From an uncultured delta proteobacterium (GTDB lineage Bacteria > Myxococcota_A > Polyangia > Polyangiales > Ga0077539), in assembly GCA_903845045.1 (NCBI GenBank), contig CAIMWA010000557.1:1-42125 (forward strand): 42,125 nt of DNA. The letters run 5' to 3'. The notes under the pieces are model-generated. The model made no database searches and was not told where the DNA came from. It saw only the letters and a program-made list of their open reading frames with translations. A program made the translations under genes and the position numbers. Below are positions 35,701 to 42,125 of the stretch, in pieces. Every line of letters begins with the position of its first letter. Within the stretch, counting starts at the first letter, position 1.

Positions 35701-36386
35701 GGGCGCGCGCCGACTATCCCTCGCTGCGGCTCCCGCTGACGGAGCGCACGCACGCCGGCCTGCCGGGCCGCGGCGTCGCCCGCCTCGTGGTGCCCGACGC
35801 CGCACAGGGACCGGTGGTGCTCTCGCCGCACTTCCGCACGGTCGCGCGCACGGCGGAGCGGGTCTCGGGCGTGCTCCTCGACGGCGGCGAGCTCGCCTGG
35901 ATCGCCCCTGCAGCTGCGCGCGCGGTGACCGTGAACGGCGCCGCGGTGCCTGCCGGGCCCGGGCGCGGGCGCATGCCGGTGACGACACCCTTCGTGCCCG
36001 TCGAGGGCCTCGAGGTCTCCACCGACGGCGTCGCCTTCGTGCCGTTCGACGCCGACGTCGCCGCCCGACGCGGGCCGCTCACGGTGCGCTTCCGGCTCCC
36101 GCCCGACCGCGGTGGACCGCGGCAGCTCGTCCTCGACGGCGTCGGCGCCGATTTCGTCGACGTGACGTGGTCCGACGGCTTGCCGCGGCGGGAGCGCGTG
36201 CACCCGTACCGCGACGCGCTGCTCGACCTCGCCGGGCGCGCCGGCGTCGTGACGTTGCGCATGGACCGCCGAAGCACGACGTACGTGTCGCGCGCCGACG
36301 CGCCCACCGGGCGCCCGATCGCCATCGTGCTCGCCCCCCCGGTGGTGTTCGATCCGGCGCCGGTGACGATCGTCGTCGAACGGTGA
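32718..36386 (+). CDS. Fusion: processive family 2 glycosyltransferase + GH2-like glycosidase domain
   Basis: A 1222-residue protein with start GTG 32718 after GGGGAGG. N-terminal helix, then a GT2 (cellulose/hyaluronan-synthase-like) domain: LVPSHREG, LDADH (D163, D165), TED (E252-D253) and RRRRW (289-293) in place of QxxRW. Several membrane helices follow, about 325-560. From about 650 the protein turns into a GH2-like unit: a beta-sandwich, then a TIM barrel with LLLNAGNELD (acid/base E769) and FFASELGGF (nucleophile E845), 76 residues apart as in beta-galactosidases. A beta-rich tail closes the protein. It probably makes and trims or branches an exported beta-glycan in one polypeptide. 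Its stop is two bases from that of the convergent gene. Confidence 0.82.
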   Translation: MSLTVALLVVSLPLVLYAAAYWVALHGFALLQAVRGDAPVPLERHDRGAVCVLVPSHREGAAVVDTVRSLVAQDYEGPVDVVVLVRDFDDATVAALRSAFAASTARRRARTRAPRGAAPKEIVLDAGRALRTVRVVATGHRAKHAKLNHALRGLRAPFVAFLDADHRAEPTWIGSALSTLDATGAAAVQCRKRPIGTAFLAQTWDALLSHGTFELFNHAQWRAFGRVFFTGSTAVFRARTLARRRFSSCITEDTYLSFGLLAAGVDIAYDPRPGSREETTPDVPSFVLRRRRWAAGHTVAFLRHLRALARGPAAPGARFQALVVGQFYLVPVALAAAFSVGGLYYLAQFTPTVRLTLLGLSLALAGASSTYLSWRRRTKLRDAVVTWLFALPHVGMLGALLTRHVERETYYFLAAFPFQDLQWTLLSAVLGVAVAVAVVAWIRLRPLRRRELAAALLSLPLSITLDQLSALLGTVDALLGRAEWSAIAREAIYVPPPSEASLATRVRLALGRPRRASVVPWLGLAALALFAANELFSVGPCGEERPLLWRPLALRPRRTPRLAVDVHRTLRDGAVAATVVARVSADVPGPLVLRAFLDGAPLDAPVTHAAGGAFEHRRALSIPAGWGRHALRVVLSAPGLQCRVDEPLAESVVSVDDGRLRVNGEPFVVKGMVPTFSSPQLRLPVATGYQQIHDVGANVVRLYHPPTRAILDAAAREGLLIVAQPESSTWHETDPRRAVDRLFYDRHLRELAEAMRGAPHALLLNAGNELDITDHDRTMVAAIDRLLDDGRAVPRQVPLAYSTFSTFIPYRAELLGVNMLDTGSTYWGDAVAMVASLGRPFFASELGGFVAFFEAPPATLRQVRLARSWERLLGLGSAGAVLYASHDNWAQAMPPGAHNDPMVPEQPDDVRGFWDERNRPKPELEIVEALFADLDLAAVDERVGPSQTTVAVEVRNRRPYALRDVALWPGDAPLALGSFAADERRTVDLPLAPLRARADYPSLRLPLTERTHAGLPGRGVARLVVPDAAQGPVVLSPHFRTVARTAERVSGVLLDGGELAWIAPAAARAVTVNGAAVPAGPGRGRMPVTTPFVPVEGLEVSTDGVAFVPFDADVAARRGPLTVRFRLPPDRGGPRQLVLDGVGADFVDVTWSDGLPRRERVHPYRDALLDLAGRAGVVTLRMDRRSTTYVSRADAPTGRPIAIVLAPPVVFDPAPVTIVVER

Positions 36387-36388
36387 GG

Positions 36389-39091
36389 TCAGCGCCGCGG
36401 CGCGCCGTCGAGGCGCTCGCAGCGCAGGCCGAAGCGCCGCCGGCCCTGCCACGCGCTGCCCGCGAGGTGTCCCGCTCCATCGCTCGCGAGGTCGAAGCTG
36501 CGCACGAGGTCGTCCTCGGGGCCGCGCCGCCGGAAGGCCGACTCGTCGCGCGACTCGCCGCCGGCGATGGCGCGAACGCAGAGCCCGTCGTCGTCGAGCT
36601 CGAGGCGCTCCTCGATCTGCCACTCGGCGGCGATCGGGGACCAGCCCTCGCCGCGCAGGTCGGAGTACCCGTCGATGCGGCGAAGAACACCTCGCGGAGG
36701 CCCCGTCGTCACGCCGCACGCCCTCGCCACGCCGGGGTCTTCGACGACGGTCTCCGGGGCCTCGCCGCGGAGCGCCACGAAGCGCCAGCGCCGCGCGTCG
36801 ACGGGCAACCACACGCCGTCGGCGCCGCCGAGGGAGCCCGGGAACACGCGATCGGGCGGCCCTTCCGAGGCGACCGCGCGTGCGGCGATGGATCGCCCGT
36901 TCGAGGGGTCGAGGAGGGCCGCGAAGGCCACGGTGCGCCCCTGCGAGACGCCGCGCGCGAGGGCCATCACGCGCCCCGCCTCGGCCATCACCAGGTCGCT
37001 GCGATACGGGTCCTCCGGGGCTGGCAGCGACACCGCGACGAGGCCCCGCGGCGTGGCGAAGCGGCGCTCGCAGGATGCGCCGGCACACCGTGAAAACAGG
37101 GCCATCGGTGCCATCGCGAAGACCGGCGCCGTCCCCGACGAAGCGTCTCCGGCGGCGACCGCGGGCCACGATGCGCGCAGCGCTCCACGCACCGTCGCCC
37201 CGTCCCAGCGCACGGCGAACGAGTCCCCCGCACGCTCCCAGTGGAGCGCGTAGCCCGACACCGCGACGCCGTGATCGAGCTCCGGTCCCGGGCCCTCTGG
37301 CGCACCCACGGCGCAGCCGTAGAAGCCTCGCGCATCGCTCGGCGCGCCCCGTGCGTGCCACGGAGACGGCGGCGCCGCAGCGGCTCCGGTGCGCGCGATG
37401 AACCAAGGCGAGGCCGGCGCGTCGGCTGCGTACTCCAGCGAGCCCGCGATGCGGCACACGCGTCCGGCGCACCACGCCGGCGCGTCGAGGTCCAGCGCCA
37501 GCGCGCTCGCGTCGCCCTGCACCGGCGAAGCGAGGGGCGTGAAGCGTAGGTCGTCGGCGAGCGTCCAGAGGGACGAGGCGTTGCGGCCGTAGGCGATGAC
37601 CATCGCGCGCGACACGACGCCCCGAAGCGCGCCCGCCGGGGCCTCGATGCGCTGCCACGGCGACACGCGATCGCCATGCACCTCGGCGCGATGCAGCACC
37701 AGCTCGCCGCGCGCGTCGTGGGACCACACGCCGAGCGCGTCGCCGTGCCATCGCGTCGCTCGCGCCTCGACGGGACCGACCGGTATCGAGAGGGCCGTCA
37801 TCGCCTCGCCGCGCAGGAGCACCGCACGGGTGAGCGAGGGGGTCCCGGTGGTCGCCACGACCAGGGCGGCACCGTCGTGCATGTCGACGACCTGCGCGTC
37901 GAAGGGCGCGTACACGGCGCGCGGGCGCCCGTCCGGGAGGTAGGCGCAGAGCGCCGTGCCGTCGGGCTGCGGCTGCTGGCGGCAGGGCGCGGAGACCACC
38001 CACGCCTCGGAGCGGTCGTCGAAGGCCACGGCGCCCACGGGCTCGGCGCGCAGCTCGTCGCGCAAGAGCTCCCAGCGTGCGCCGTCGCGCAGCGCGAAGA
38101 CCGCGCGGGCCCAGCCCTCGTGCACGCACACCGCGCGCACCGCTCCGTGGCCCGTGGCCAGGGCGCAAGCGACGCCGGGGAGCGGGACCGTCCGCGCGAG
38201 CGCCGTCGATGCGACGTCGACGACGTGCAGCGCGATCTCGTCGGCGACGGCGAGGGTCCCCGCGGAGAGCGCCGCGGCGCGGGAGGCATCGTCGGGAAGC
38301 ACGCGGCCGAGGGGCGCGGCGAGGGCCGGCGGAGGCGTCGAGAGCGCGAAATCGACGGGCGACGGGAGGTTCGTTCCTTCGACGAAGGTGTTCGTCGCGG
38401 CGTCGAGGCGCAGCCTGCGTCGCGAGGTCGAGAGCCGCGCGTCGTCGCCCACGAGGCCGAGCGCCAGCGCGACCTCGCCGTCGTCGAGGGGCACCGCGGC
38501 GAAGCGCTCACCTCCGTCGTCGGAGCGATGCAGCACGCCCGGTGATGTGATCGCGAAGACCCGCTGCGCGGAGACGAAGAGCGCATCGACGACGTGCTCC
38601 AACGGCAGCCGCCGCGCGCGGTGTCCGTCGTGGGTCCAGGCGTGGCCCTCGGCGTCGAGCCAGGCGATGGCGCCGCGGTGCGCGAAGGCGTGGAGCCGCC
38701 GGTCGTCGAGGCCTTCGCCGAGCGGACGCGCGGCGCCTTCGAAGCGCCCCACCTCGGTGAGCGGGCCCAGAAAATCCGGTGCGTCGAGCACCGCGCCGTC
38801 GGCCGTCGCGAAGCGCCACGCACCCTCCACCCGGGCCGCCGCGACGATGGGCCGTGCCGGGTACGGGGGCGCCGCGAGGGCTGCGTCGGTGCGGCGGACC
38901 GAGCCCGCGAGGTAACGGCCCGCTTCGACGCGCAGCGGAGTGCCGCCGGGGGCATCGGCGGTCCAGCGGCCGTGCGGGGCGGCGGGTGCGAGCGTTGCAG
39001 CGTCGCGCGCGGTCCGCGGCGCGCCTCGGCACGCCGTCGCGAGCGACGCGAGCGCGGCGGACAGCACCTTGGCGCGAGAGGACCGGAGCAT
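36389..39091 (-). CDS. Large lipoprotein of unknown function, probably beta-propeller-like
   Basis: A 900-residue lipoprotein; SLATAC gives C21. A linker leads to a long all-beta body of short strand-turn units (VFAITSPGVLHRSDDGGERFAAVP, HDGAALVVATTG, GDALGVWSHDARGELVLH, GRVMALARGVSQGRTVAFAAL), similar to sialidase/BNR or WD-like blades. Paired cysteines occur late (CRQQPQPDGTALC, CAGRVCR, CAGASCERR). No active-site motif is recognised. The style matches the 364-residue lipoprotein at 16547-17641. ATG 39091 has TAAGGT nine bases upstream and no Shine-Dalgarno sequence. It is divergent from the Cys-rich repeat gene and convergent with the synthase fusion. Confidence 0.68.
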   Translation of the reverse strand: MLRSSRAKVLSAALASLATACRGAPRTARDAATLAPAAPHGRWTADAPGGTPLRVEAGRYLAGSVRRTDAALAAPPYPARPIVAAARVEGAWRFATADGAVLDAPDFLGPLTEVGRFEGAARPLGEGLDDRRLHAFAHRGAIAWLDAEGHAWTHDGHRARRLPLEHVVDALFVSAQRVFAITSPGVLHRSDDGGERFAAVPLDDGEVALALGLVGDDARLSTSRRRLRLDAATNTFVEGTNLPSPVDFALSTPPPALAAPLGRVLPDDASRAAALSAGTLAVADEIALHVVDVASTALARTVPLPGVACALATGHGAVRAVCVHEGWARAVFALRDGARWELLRDELRAEPVGAVAFDDRSEAWVVSAPCRQQPQPDGTALCAYLPDGRPRAVYAPFDAQVVDMHDGAALVVATTGTPSLTRAVLLRGEAMTALSIPVGPVEARATRWHGDALGVWSHDARGELVLHRAEVHGDRVSPWQRIEAPAGALRGVVSRAMVIAYGRNASSLWTLADDLRFTPLASPVQGDASALALDLDAPAWCAGRVCRIAGSLEYAADAPASPWFIARTGAAAAPPSPWHARGAPSDARGFYGCAVGAPEGPGPELDHGVAVSGYALHWERAGDSFAVRWDGATVRGALRASWPAVAAGDASSGTAPVFAMAPMALFSRCAGASCERRFATPRGLVAVSLPAPEDPYRSDLVMAEAGRVMALARGVSQGRTVAFAALLDPSNGRSIAARAVASEGPPDRVFPGSLGGADGVWLPVDARRWRFVALRGEAPETVVEDPGVARACGVTTGPPRGVLRRIDGYSDLRGEGWSPIAAEWQIEERLELDDDGLCVRAIAGGESRDESAFRRRGPEDDLVRSFDLASDGAGHLAGSAWQGRRRFGLRCERLDGAPRR

Positions 39092-39100
39092 CGCGGGAGG

Positions 39101-39106
39101 ACCTTA
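39101..39106 (-). promoter_or_regulatory. Candidate -10 hexamer TAAGGT, leaderless start
   Basis: On the minus strand TAAGGT ends nine bases before the ATG of the 900-residue lipoprotein gene. Confidence 0.36.
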
Positions 39107-39187
39107 GAGCGCCCGCGGCGAGAGCGCCTCGTCGTTCTGCATCGAAGCGTCGCGCGAAATGTTCTGCGACGTCTCGCCGCGGACCGC

Positions 39188-39193
39188 TAGAAT
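39188..39193 (+). promoter_or_regulatory. Candidate -10 hexamer TAGAAT
   Basis: TAGAAT lies 34 bases before ATG 39228 in one of the few AT-containing patches of this intergenic region. No clear -35 is seen. This gene has a Shine-Dalgarno sequence, so a normal leader is expected. Confidence 0.35.
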
Positions 39194-39227
39194 CGAGGCG
39201 CTGTTGCACACCACCCGGGAGACGACG

Positions 39228-42125
39228 ATGAAATGGTTCTGGCAGGCCCACCTCTTCGCGCTCGTTGTCTTCGCGCTGGGCTGTGACGGGCTCTCCGTGG
39301 TCGGGGACCGCCCCGGCGCCTCCGCCGATGCGTCCACCGACATCGGACCCGCGCCCTGCGCCAACGATCAGTTGCGCTGCGGTGACCGCTGCGTCGATCC
39401 GCGGTCCGACCGCTCGAACTGCGGCGCCTGCGGGTCCCTGTGCGGCGTGAGCGAGATCTGCGCGGCGGGGCGCTGCGCGCTGAGCTGTCCCGCGGGGCAG
39501 ACCGAGTGCGGCGGCGTGTGCGTCGACGCGCGCACCGACCGCGCCCACTGCGGCGCCTGCGGGAACGTGTGCGCCGCGGGCCAGGTGTGCTCCTTCGGCG
39601 CGTGCCAGCTGAGCTGCGGCGGCGGCCTCGCGACGTGCGGCGGCGTGGGCGACGGCGGCAGCGTCGATGGCGGCGTTGCGTACTGCGCCGACACCGCCAC
39701 CGATCGCGCGAACTGCGGCGGCTGCGGCGTGGCGTGCGCGACCGGCGAGGTGTGCGTGAACGGCGCGTGCCGCATCGAGTGCGTGGCGGGCACCGTGCCC
39801 TGCGCGGGCCGCTGCGTCGACCCGCAGACCGACCGTGCGAATTGCGGCGGCTGCGGAACGTCCTGCGCCGCGGGGCAGGTGTGCTCCGGCGGGTCGTGCC
39901 AGGTGTCCTGCGGCGCGGGGCTCTCGGAGTGCGCGGGCGTGTGCCGCGACCTGCAGAGCGACCTCGCCAACTGCGGCGCCTGCGGCAACGCCTGCGGCGC
40001 CGGCCAGGTGTGCTCCCGCGGCGCGTGCGTCGTGTCGTGCAGCGTCGGCCTCAGCAGCTGTGCGGGCGTGTGCCGCGACCTGCAGAGCGACCTCGCCAAC
40101 TGCGGCGCCTGCGGCAACGCCTGCGGCGCCGGCCAGGTGTGCTCCATGGGCGCGTGCCAGGTGTCCTGCGGCGGGGGCCAGGTCTCGTGCGGCGGCGTGT
40201 GCCGCGACCTTCAGAGCGACCTCGCGAACTGCGGGGCGTGCGGCGCGGCGTGCCCTGCGGGCCAGGTCTGCTCCCGCGGCGCGTGCGTGGTGTCGTGCGG
40301 ATCGGGGCTGCACAACTGCGGCGGCGTGTGCCGCGACCTCGACACCGACCGCGCGAACTGCGGCGCGTGCGACACCGTCTGCGCCGTGGGCCAGGTGTGC
40401 TCCGAGGGCGTGTGCCGCGTGTCGTGCGTGGCCGGGACCACCCTCTGCGACAGCATCTGCCGCGACCTCACGAGCGACCTCGGCAACTGCGGCGCGTGCG
40501 GCATCGCCTGCCCCGCGGGCCAGGTGTGCTCCCTCGGCGCGTGCGTGGTGACCTGCGGCGGCGGAACGACGAACTGCTCGGGCGTCTGCCGCGACACGCA
40601 GACCGACCTCAACCACTGCGGCGCGTGCGGCAACGCCTGCGCCGCGGGCCAGGTGTGCTCCCGCGGCGCCTGCGTGGTGTCGTGCAGCGCGGGGCTCACC
40701 GAGTGCTCGGGGGTCTGCCGCGACACGCAGACGGACCTCAACCACTGCGGCGCGTGCGGCAACGCGTGCCCGGCCGGGCAGGTGTGCTCGCGTGGGAGCT
40801 GCACGGTCTCGTGCGGCGCGGGCACCACCGACTGCTCGGGCGTGTGCCGCGACACGCAGACCGACAACGCCAACTGCGGCTCCTGTGGCCGCCCGTGCGC
40901 CTCTGGGCAGCTCTGCTCCGGCGGGGCGTGCCGCGTCTCCTGCGTGGCGGGCACGACGAACTGCGCGGGCGTGTGCCGCGACATGCAGACCGACAACGCG
41001 AACTGCGGCGCCTGCGGCACCGTCTGCCCCGCGGGCCAGGTGTGCACCGCCGGCGCGTGCGTGGTGACGTGCGGCGCGGGGCTCACGAACTGCGGGGGCG
41101 TCTGCCGCGACACGCGCACCGACCGCGCGAACTGCGGTGGCTGCGGCACCGCGTGCACCGCGGGCCAGGTGTGCACCGCCGGGGCGTGCGTGGTGAGCTG
41201 CATCGCGGGCCAGACCGTGTGCTCCGGGGCGTGCCGCGACCTGCAGACCGACCGCGCCAACTGCGGCGCGTGCGGAGCGTCCTGCGGGGCGGGCCAGGTG
41301 TGCTCCGGCGGGCGGTGCACGGCGTCGTGCGGCGCCGGGCTCACCGACTGCGCGGGGAGCTGCGTCGCGCTGGCCAACGACGCTTCGAATTGCGGCGGCT
41401 GCGGCGTCGCGTGCGGCGCGTCGCAGGCCTGCGTCGCGGGCGTGTGCCGGCTCTTCTGCTCCGTGGGCGCGACGGTGTGCTCGCTCGCCTGCGTCGACAC
41501 GCGCACCGACGTCAGCAACTGCGGCGGGTGCGGCACGGTCTGCCCGGCGGTCAGCAACGGCTCGCCGCGCTGCGTGGCGTCGGCGTGCACGACAGCCTGC
41601 AACGCCGGCCTCACGCTGTGCGGCGCGGCTTGCGTCGACGCCACCTCGGACCCCTCGAACTGCGGCGCGTGCGGCACCGTGTGCCCGAGCGGATCGACGT
41701 GCACCGCAGGGGGATGCACGCGCTTTCCCTCGACGGGCGCCGAAGGGGCGTTCAGCCCGACGGCGAACACCGTGCTCACGCCGGGCGTGCACAACTTCAC
41801 GACCATCACCATTCCCGCGGGCGTGACCGTGTCCACGAACGGAACGGGCGTGCTCGACCTGCGCGCGACCGGCGCCGTGACCATCGCGGGCACGATCAGC
41901 CTCTCGGGCGGAGCGGGTGGAGCGCACACCGACTGCCTCGACAACGCGTCGGGCTCCGGCGGCGGCGACACGGGCAACCCCAGCGGCGTCGGCGCGAGCG
42001 GGGACACCTGCAGCGTGGGCTCGCGCTGCGGCGGCACCGGCGGCGGCGGCGGCGTGGTGCTCACGGGCTACGCCGGCGGGGTGGGTTCGGGGACGCTCTC
42101 GGGGCGCGGCGGCAGCGCCGGCGGC
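39228..42125 (+). CDS. Cys-rich tandem-repeat lipoprotein (C-terminus beyond window)
   Basis: At least 966 residues, open to the window edge. ATG 39228 follows GGGAG by six to seven bases. FALGC gives C19. Residues 44-830 are 18 repeats of mostly 43 residues with the pattern NCGxCGxxC, GQVC, GxC, SC, CxGxC, D..TD: eight cysteines per unit, probably disulphide-knotted. Repeat 3 carries a Gly/Asp insertion, and the last two units diverge. After C830 the protein changes to a beta segment (GVHNFTTITIPAGVTV) and then a Gly-rich part like right-handed repeat or adhesin tails of myxobacterial surface proteins. It is probably a long rigid stalk displaying a C-terminal domain; the partner is unknown. 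Confidence 0.85.
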   Translation, partial: MKWFWQAHLFALVVFALGCDGLSVVGDRPGASADASTDIGPAPCANDQLRCGDRCVDPRSDRSNCGACGSLCGVSEICAAGRCALSCPAGQTECGGVCVDARTDRAHCGACGNVCAAGQVCSFGACQLSCGGGLATCGGVGDGGSVDGGVAYCADTATDRANCGGCGVACATGEVCVNGACRIECVAGTVPCAGRCVDPQTDRANCGGCGTSCAAGQVCSGGSCQVSCGAGLSECAGVCRDLQSDLANCGACGNACGAGQVCSRGACVVSCSVGLSSCAGVCRDLQSDLANCGACGNACGAGQVCSMGACQVSCGGGQVSCGGVCRDLQSDLANCGACGAACPAGQVCSRGACVVSCGSGLHNCGGVCRDLDTDRANCGACDTVCAVGQVCSEGVCRVSCVAGTTLCDSICRDLTSDLGNCGACGIACPAGQVCSLGACVVTCGGGTTNCSGVCRDTQTDLNHCGACGNACAAGQVCSRGACVVSCSAGLTECSGVCRDTQTDLNHCGACGNACPAGQVCSRGSCTVSCGAGTTDCSGVCRDTQTDNANCGSCGRPCASGQLCSGGACRVSCVAGTTNCAGVCRDMQTDNANCGACGTVCPAGQVCTAGACVVTCGAGLTNCGGVCRDTRTDRANCGGCGTACTAGQVCTAGACVVSCIAGQTVCSGACRDLQTDRANCGACGASCGAGQVCSGGRCTASCGAGLTDCAGSCVALANDASNCGGCGVACGASQACVAGVCRLFCSVGATVCSLACVDTRTDVSNCGGCGTVCPAVSNGSPRCVASACTTACNAGLTLCGAACVDATSDPSNCGACGTVCPSGSTCTAGGCTRFPSTGAEGAFSPTANTVLTPGVHNFTTITIPAGVTVSTNGTGVLDLRATGAVTIAGTISLSGGAGGAHTDCLDNASGSGGGDTGNPSGVGASGDTCSVGSRCGGTGGGGGVVLTGYAGGVGSGTLSGRGGSAGG
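39357..41714 (+). repeat. 129-bp coding tandem repeat, 18 units
   Basis: The unit is 43 codons. Copies differ mostly by single bases, but 39933-40016 and 40062-40145 are identical over 84 bases, one unit apart, showing recent duplication or gene conversion. The array also keeps long antisense frames open. Confidence 0.88.

Noticed and set aside
36387..36388. Room for a terminator between the convergent synthase fusion and the 900-residue lipoprotein gene
   Set aside because: Only two bases separate the stops; any terminator would have to lie inside the coding regions and none was seen.
38508..41927. A 1139-residue minus-strand open frame opposite the Cys-rich repeats (and a 617-residue one at 40211-42064)
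   Set aside because: They arise because the plus-strand codons for the 43-residue repeat have no antisense stops in those frames. They cross the divergent promoter region and have no start signals; their repeated HTWPA-like peptide mirrors the sense repeat.

Overview
The window is very GC-rich, densely coded bacterial DNA with GTG starts, many lipoproteins carrying Asp/Thr/Pro-rich linkers behind the lipidated cysteine, and a long Cys-rich repeat lipoprotein. This is the style of a myxobacterium (Myxococcota, Polyangia-like). I infer this from codon and protein style; there is no rRNA gene to prove it. No tRNA, rRNA, CRISPR array or intact transposase gene was seen.

Layout. 1-2474 (-): two overlapping GT-C membrane glycosyltransferases, the first cut by the window edge. 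2553-6778 (+): a discoidin-type protein, a lipoprotein joining a c-type haem site to a PHM-like dicopper monooxygenase, an ATPase relic without a P-loop, and a deoxynucleoside kinase. 6792-9225: a metallophosphoesterase (-) divergent from 3-oxoacid CoA-transferase subunits A and B (+). 9254-11802 (-): a phosphohexomutase coupled to a metallo-beta-lactamase-fold hydrolase. 11882-12233: a truncated gene ending in a small nested inverted-repeat element. 12333-13988: a small conserved protein and two low-complexity lipoproteins. 14097-18608 (-): a run holding yggS, maf, pyrD, a lipoprotein and a secreted protein. 18694-21108 (-): lon.

21405-27194 (+) is the most interesting stretch: five overlapping genes for a fatty acyl-AMP ligase, an extended SDR, a free-standing acyl carrier protein, a long acyl-CoA dehydrogenase and a B12-binding radical SAM enzyme. 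It looks like an acyl-ACP tailoring pathway with no obvious described counterpart. It is followed by a convergent FNR-family regulator (27201-27893) with FNR-like cysteines and the ExxSR DNA-reading motif. Two FNR-type boxes, TTGAC-N4-GTCAA (21354-21367) and TTGAT-N4-GTCAA (28639-28652), each end exactly 37 bases before a start codon. One precedes the acyl-AMP ligase and the other a sorbosone-dehydrogenase-like lipoprotein. Together they suggest a small redox- or oxygen-responsive regulon around the regulator gene.

28013-42125 is an envelope region: an atypical cytochrome-like lipoprotein, the sorbosone-dehydrogenase-like lipoprotein, a repeat-linker lipoprotein, a third GT-C protein, a 1222-residue fusion of a processive family 2 glycosyltransferase with a GH2-like glycosidase domain, a 900-residue lipoprotein, and an 18-repeat Cys-rich lipoprotein running off the end.

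Across the window, several genes lacking a Shine-Dalgarno sequence have a TAnnnT hexamer 6-9 bases before the start codon, which suggests frequent leaderless transcription. Starts were chosen from family length, Shine-Dalgarno sequences, overlaps and these hexamers.
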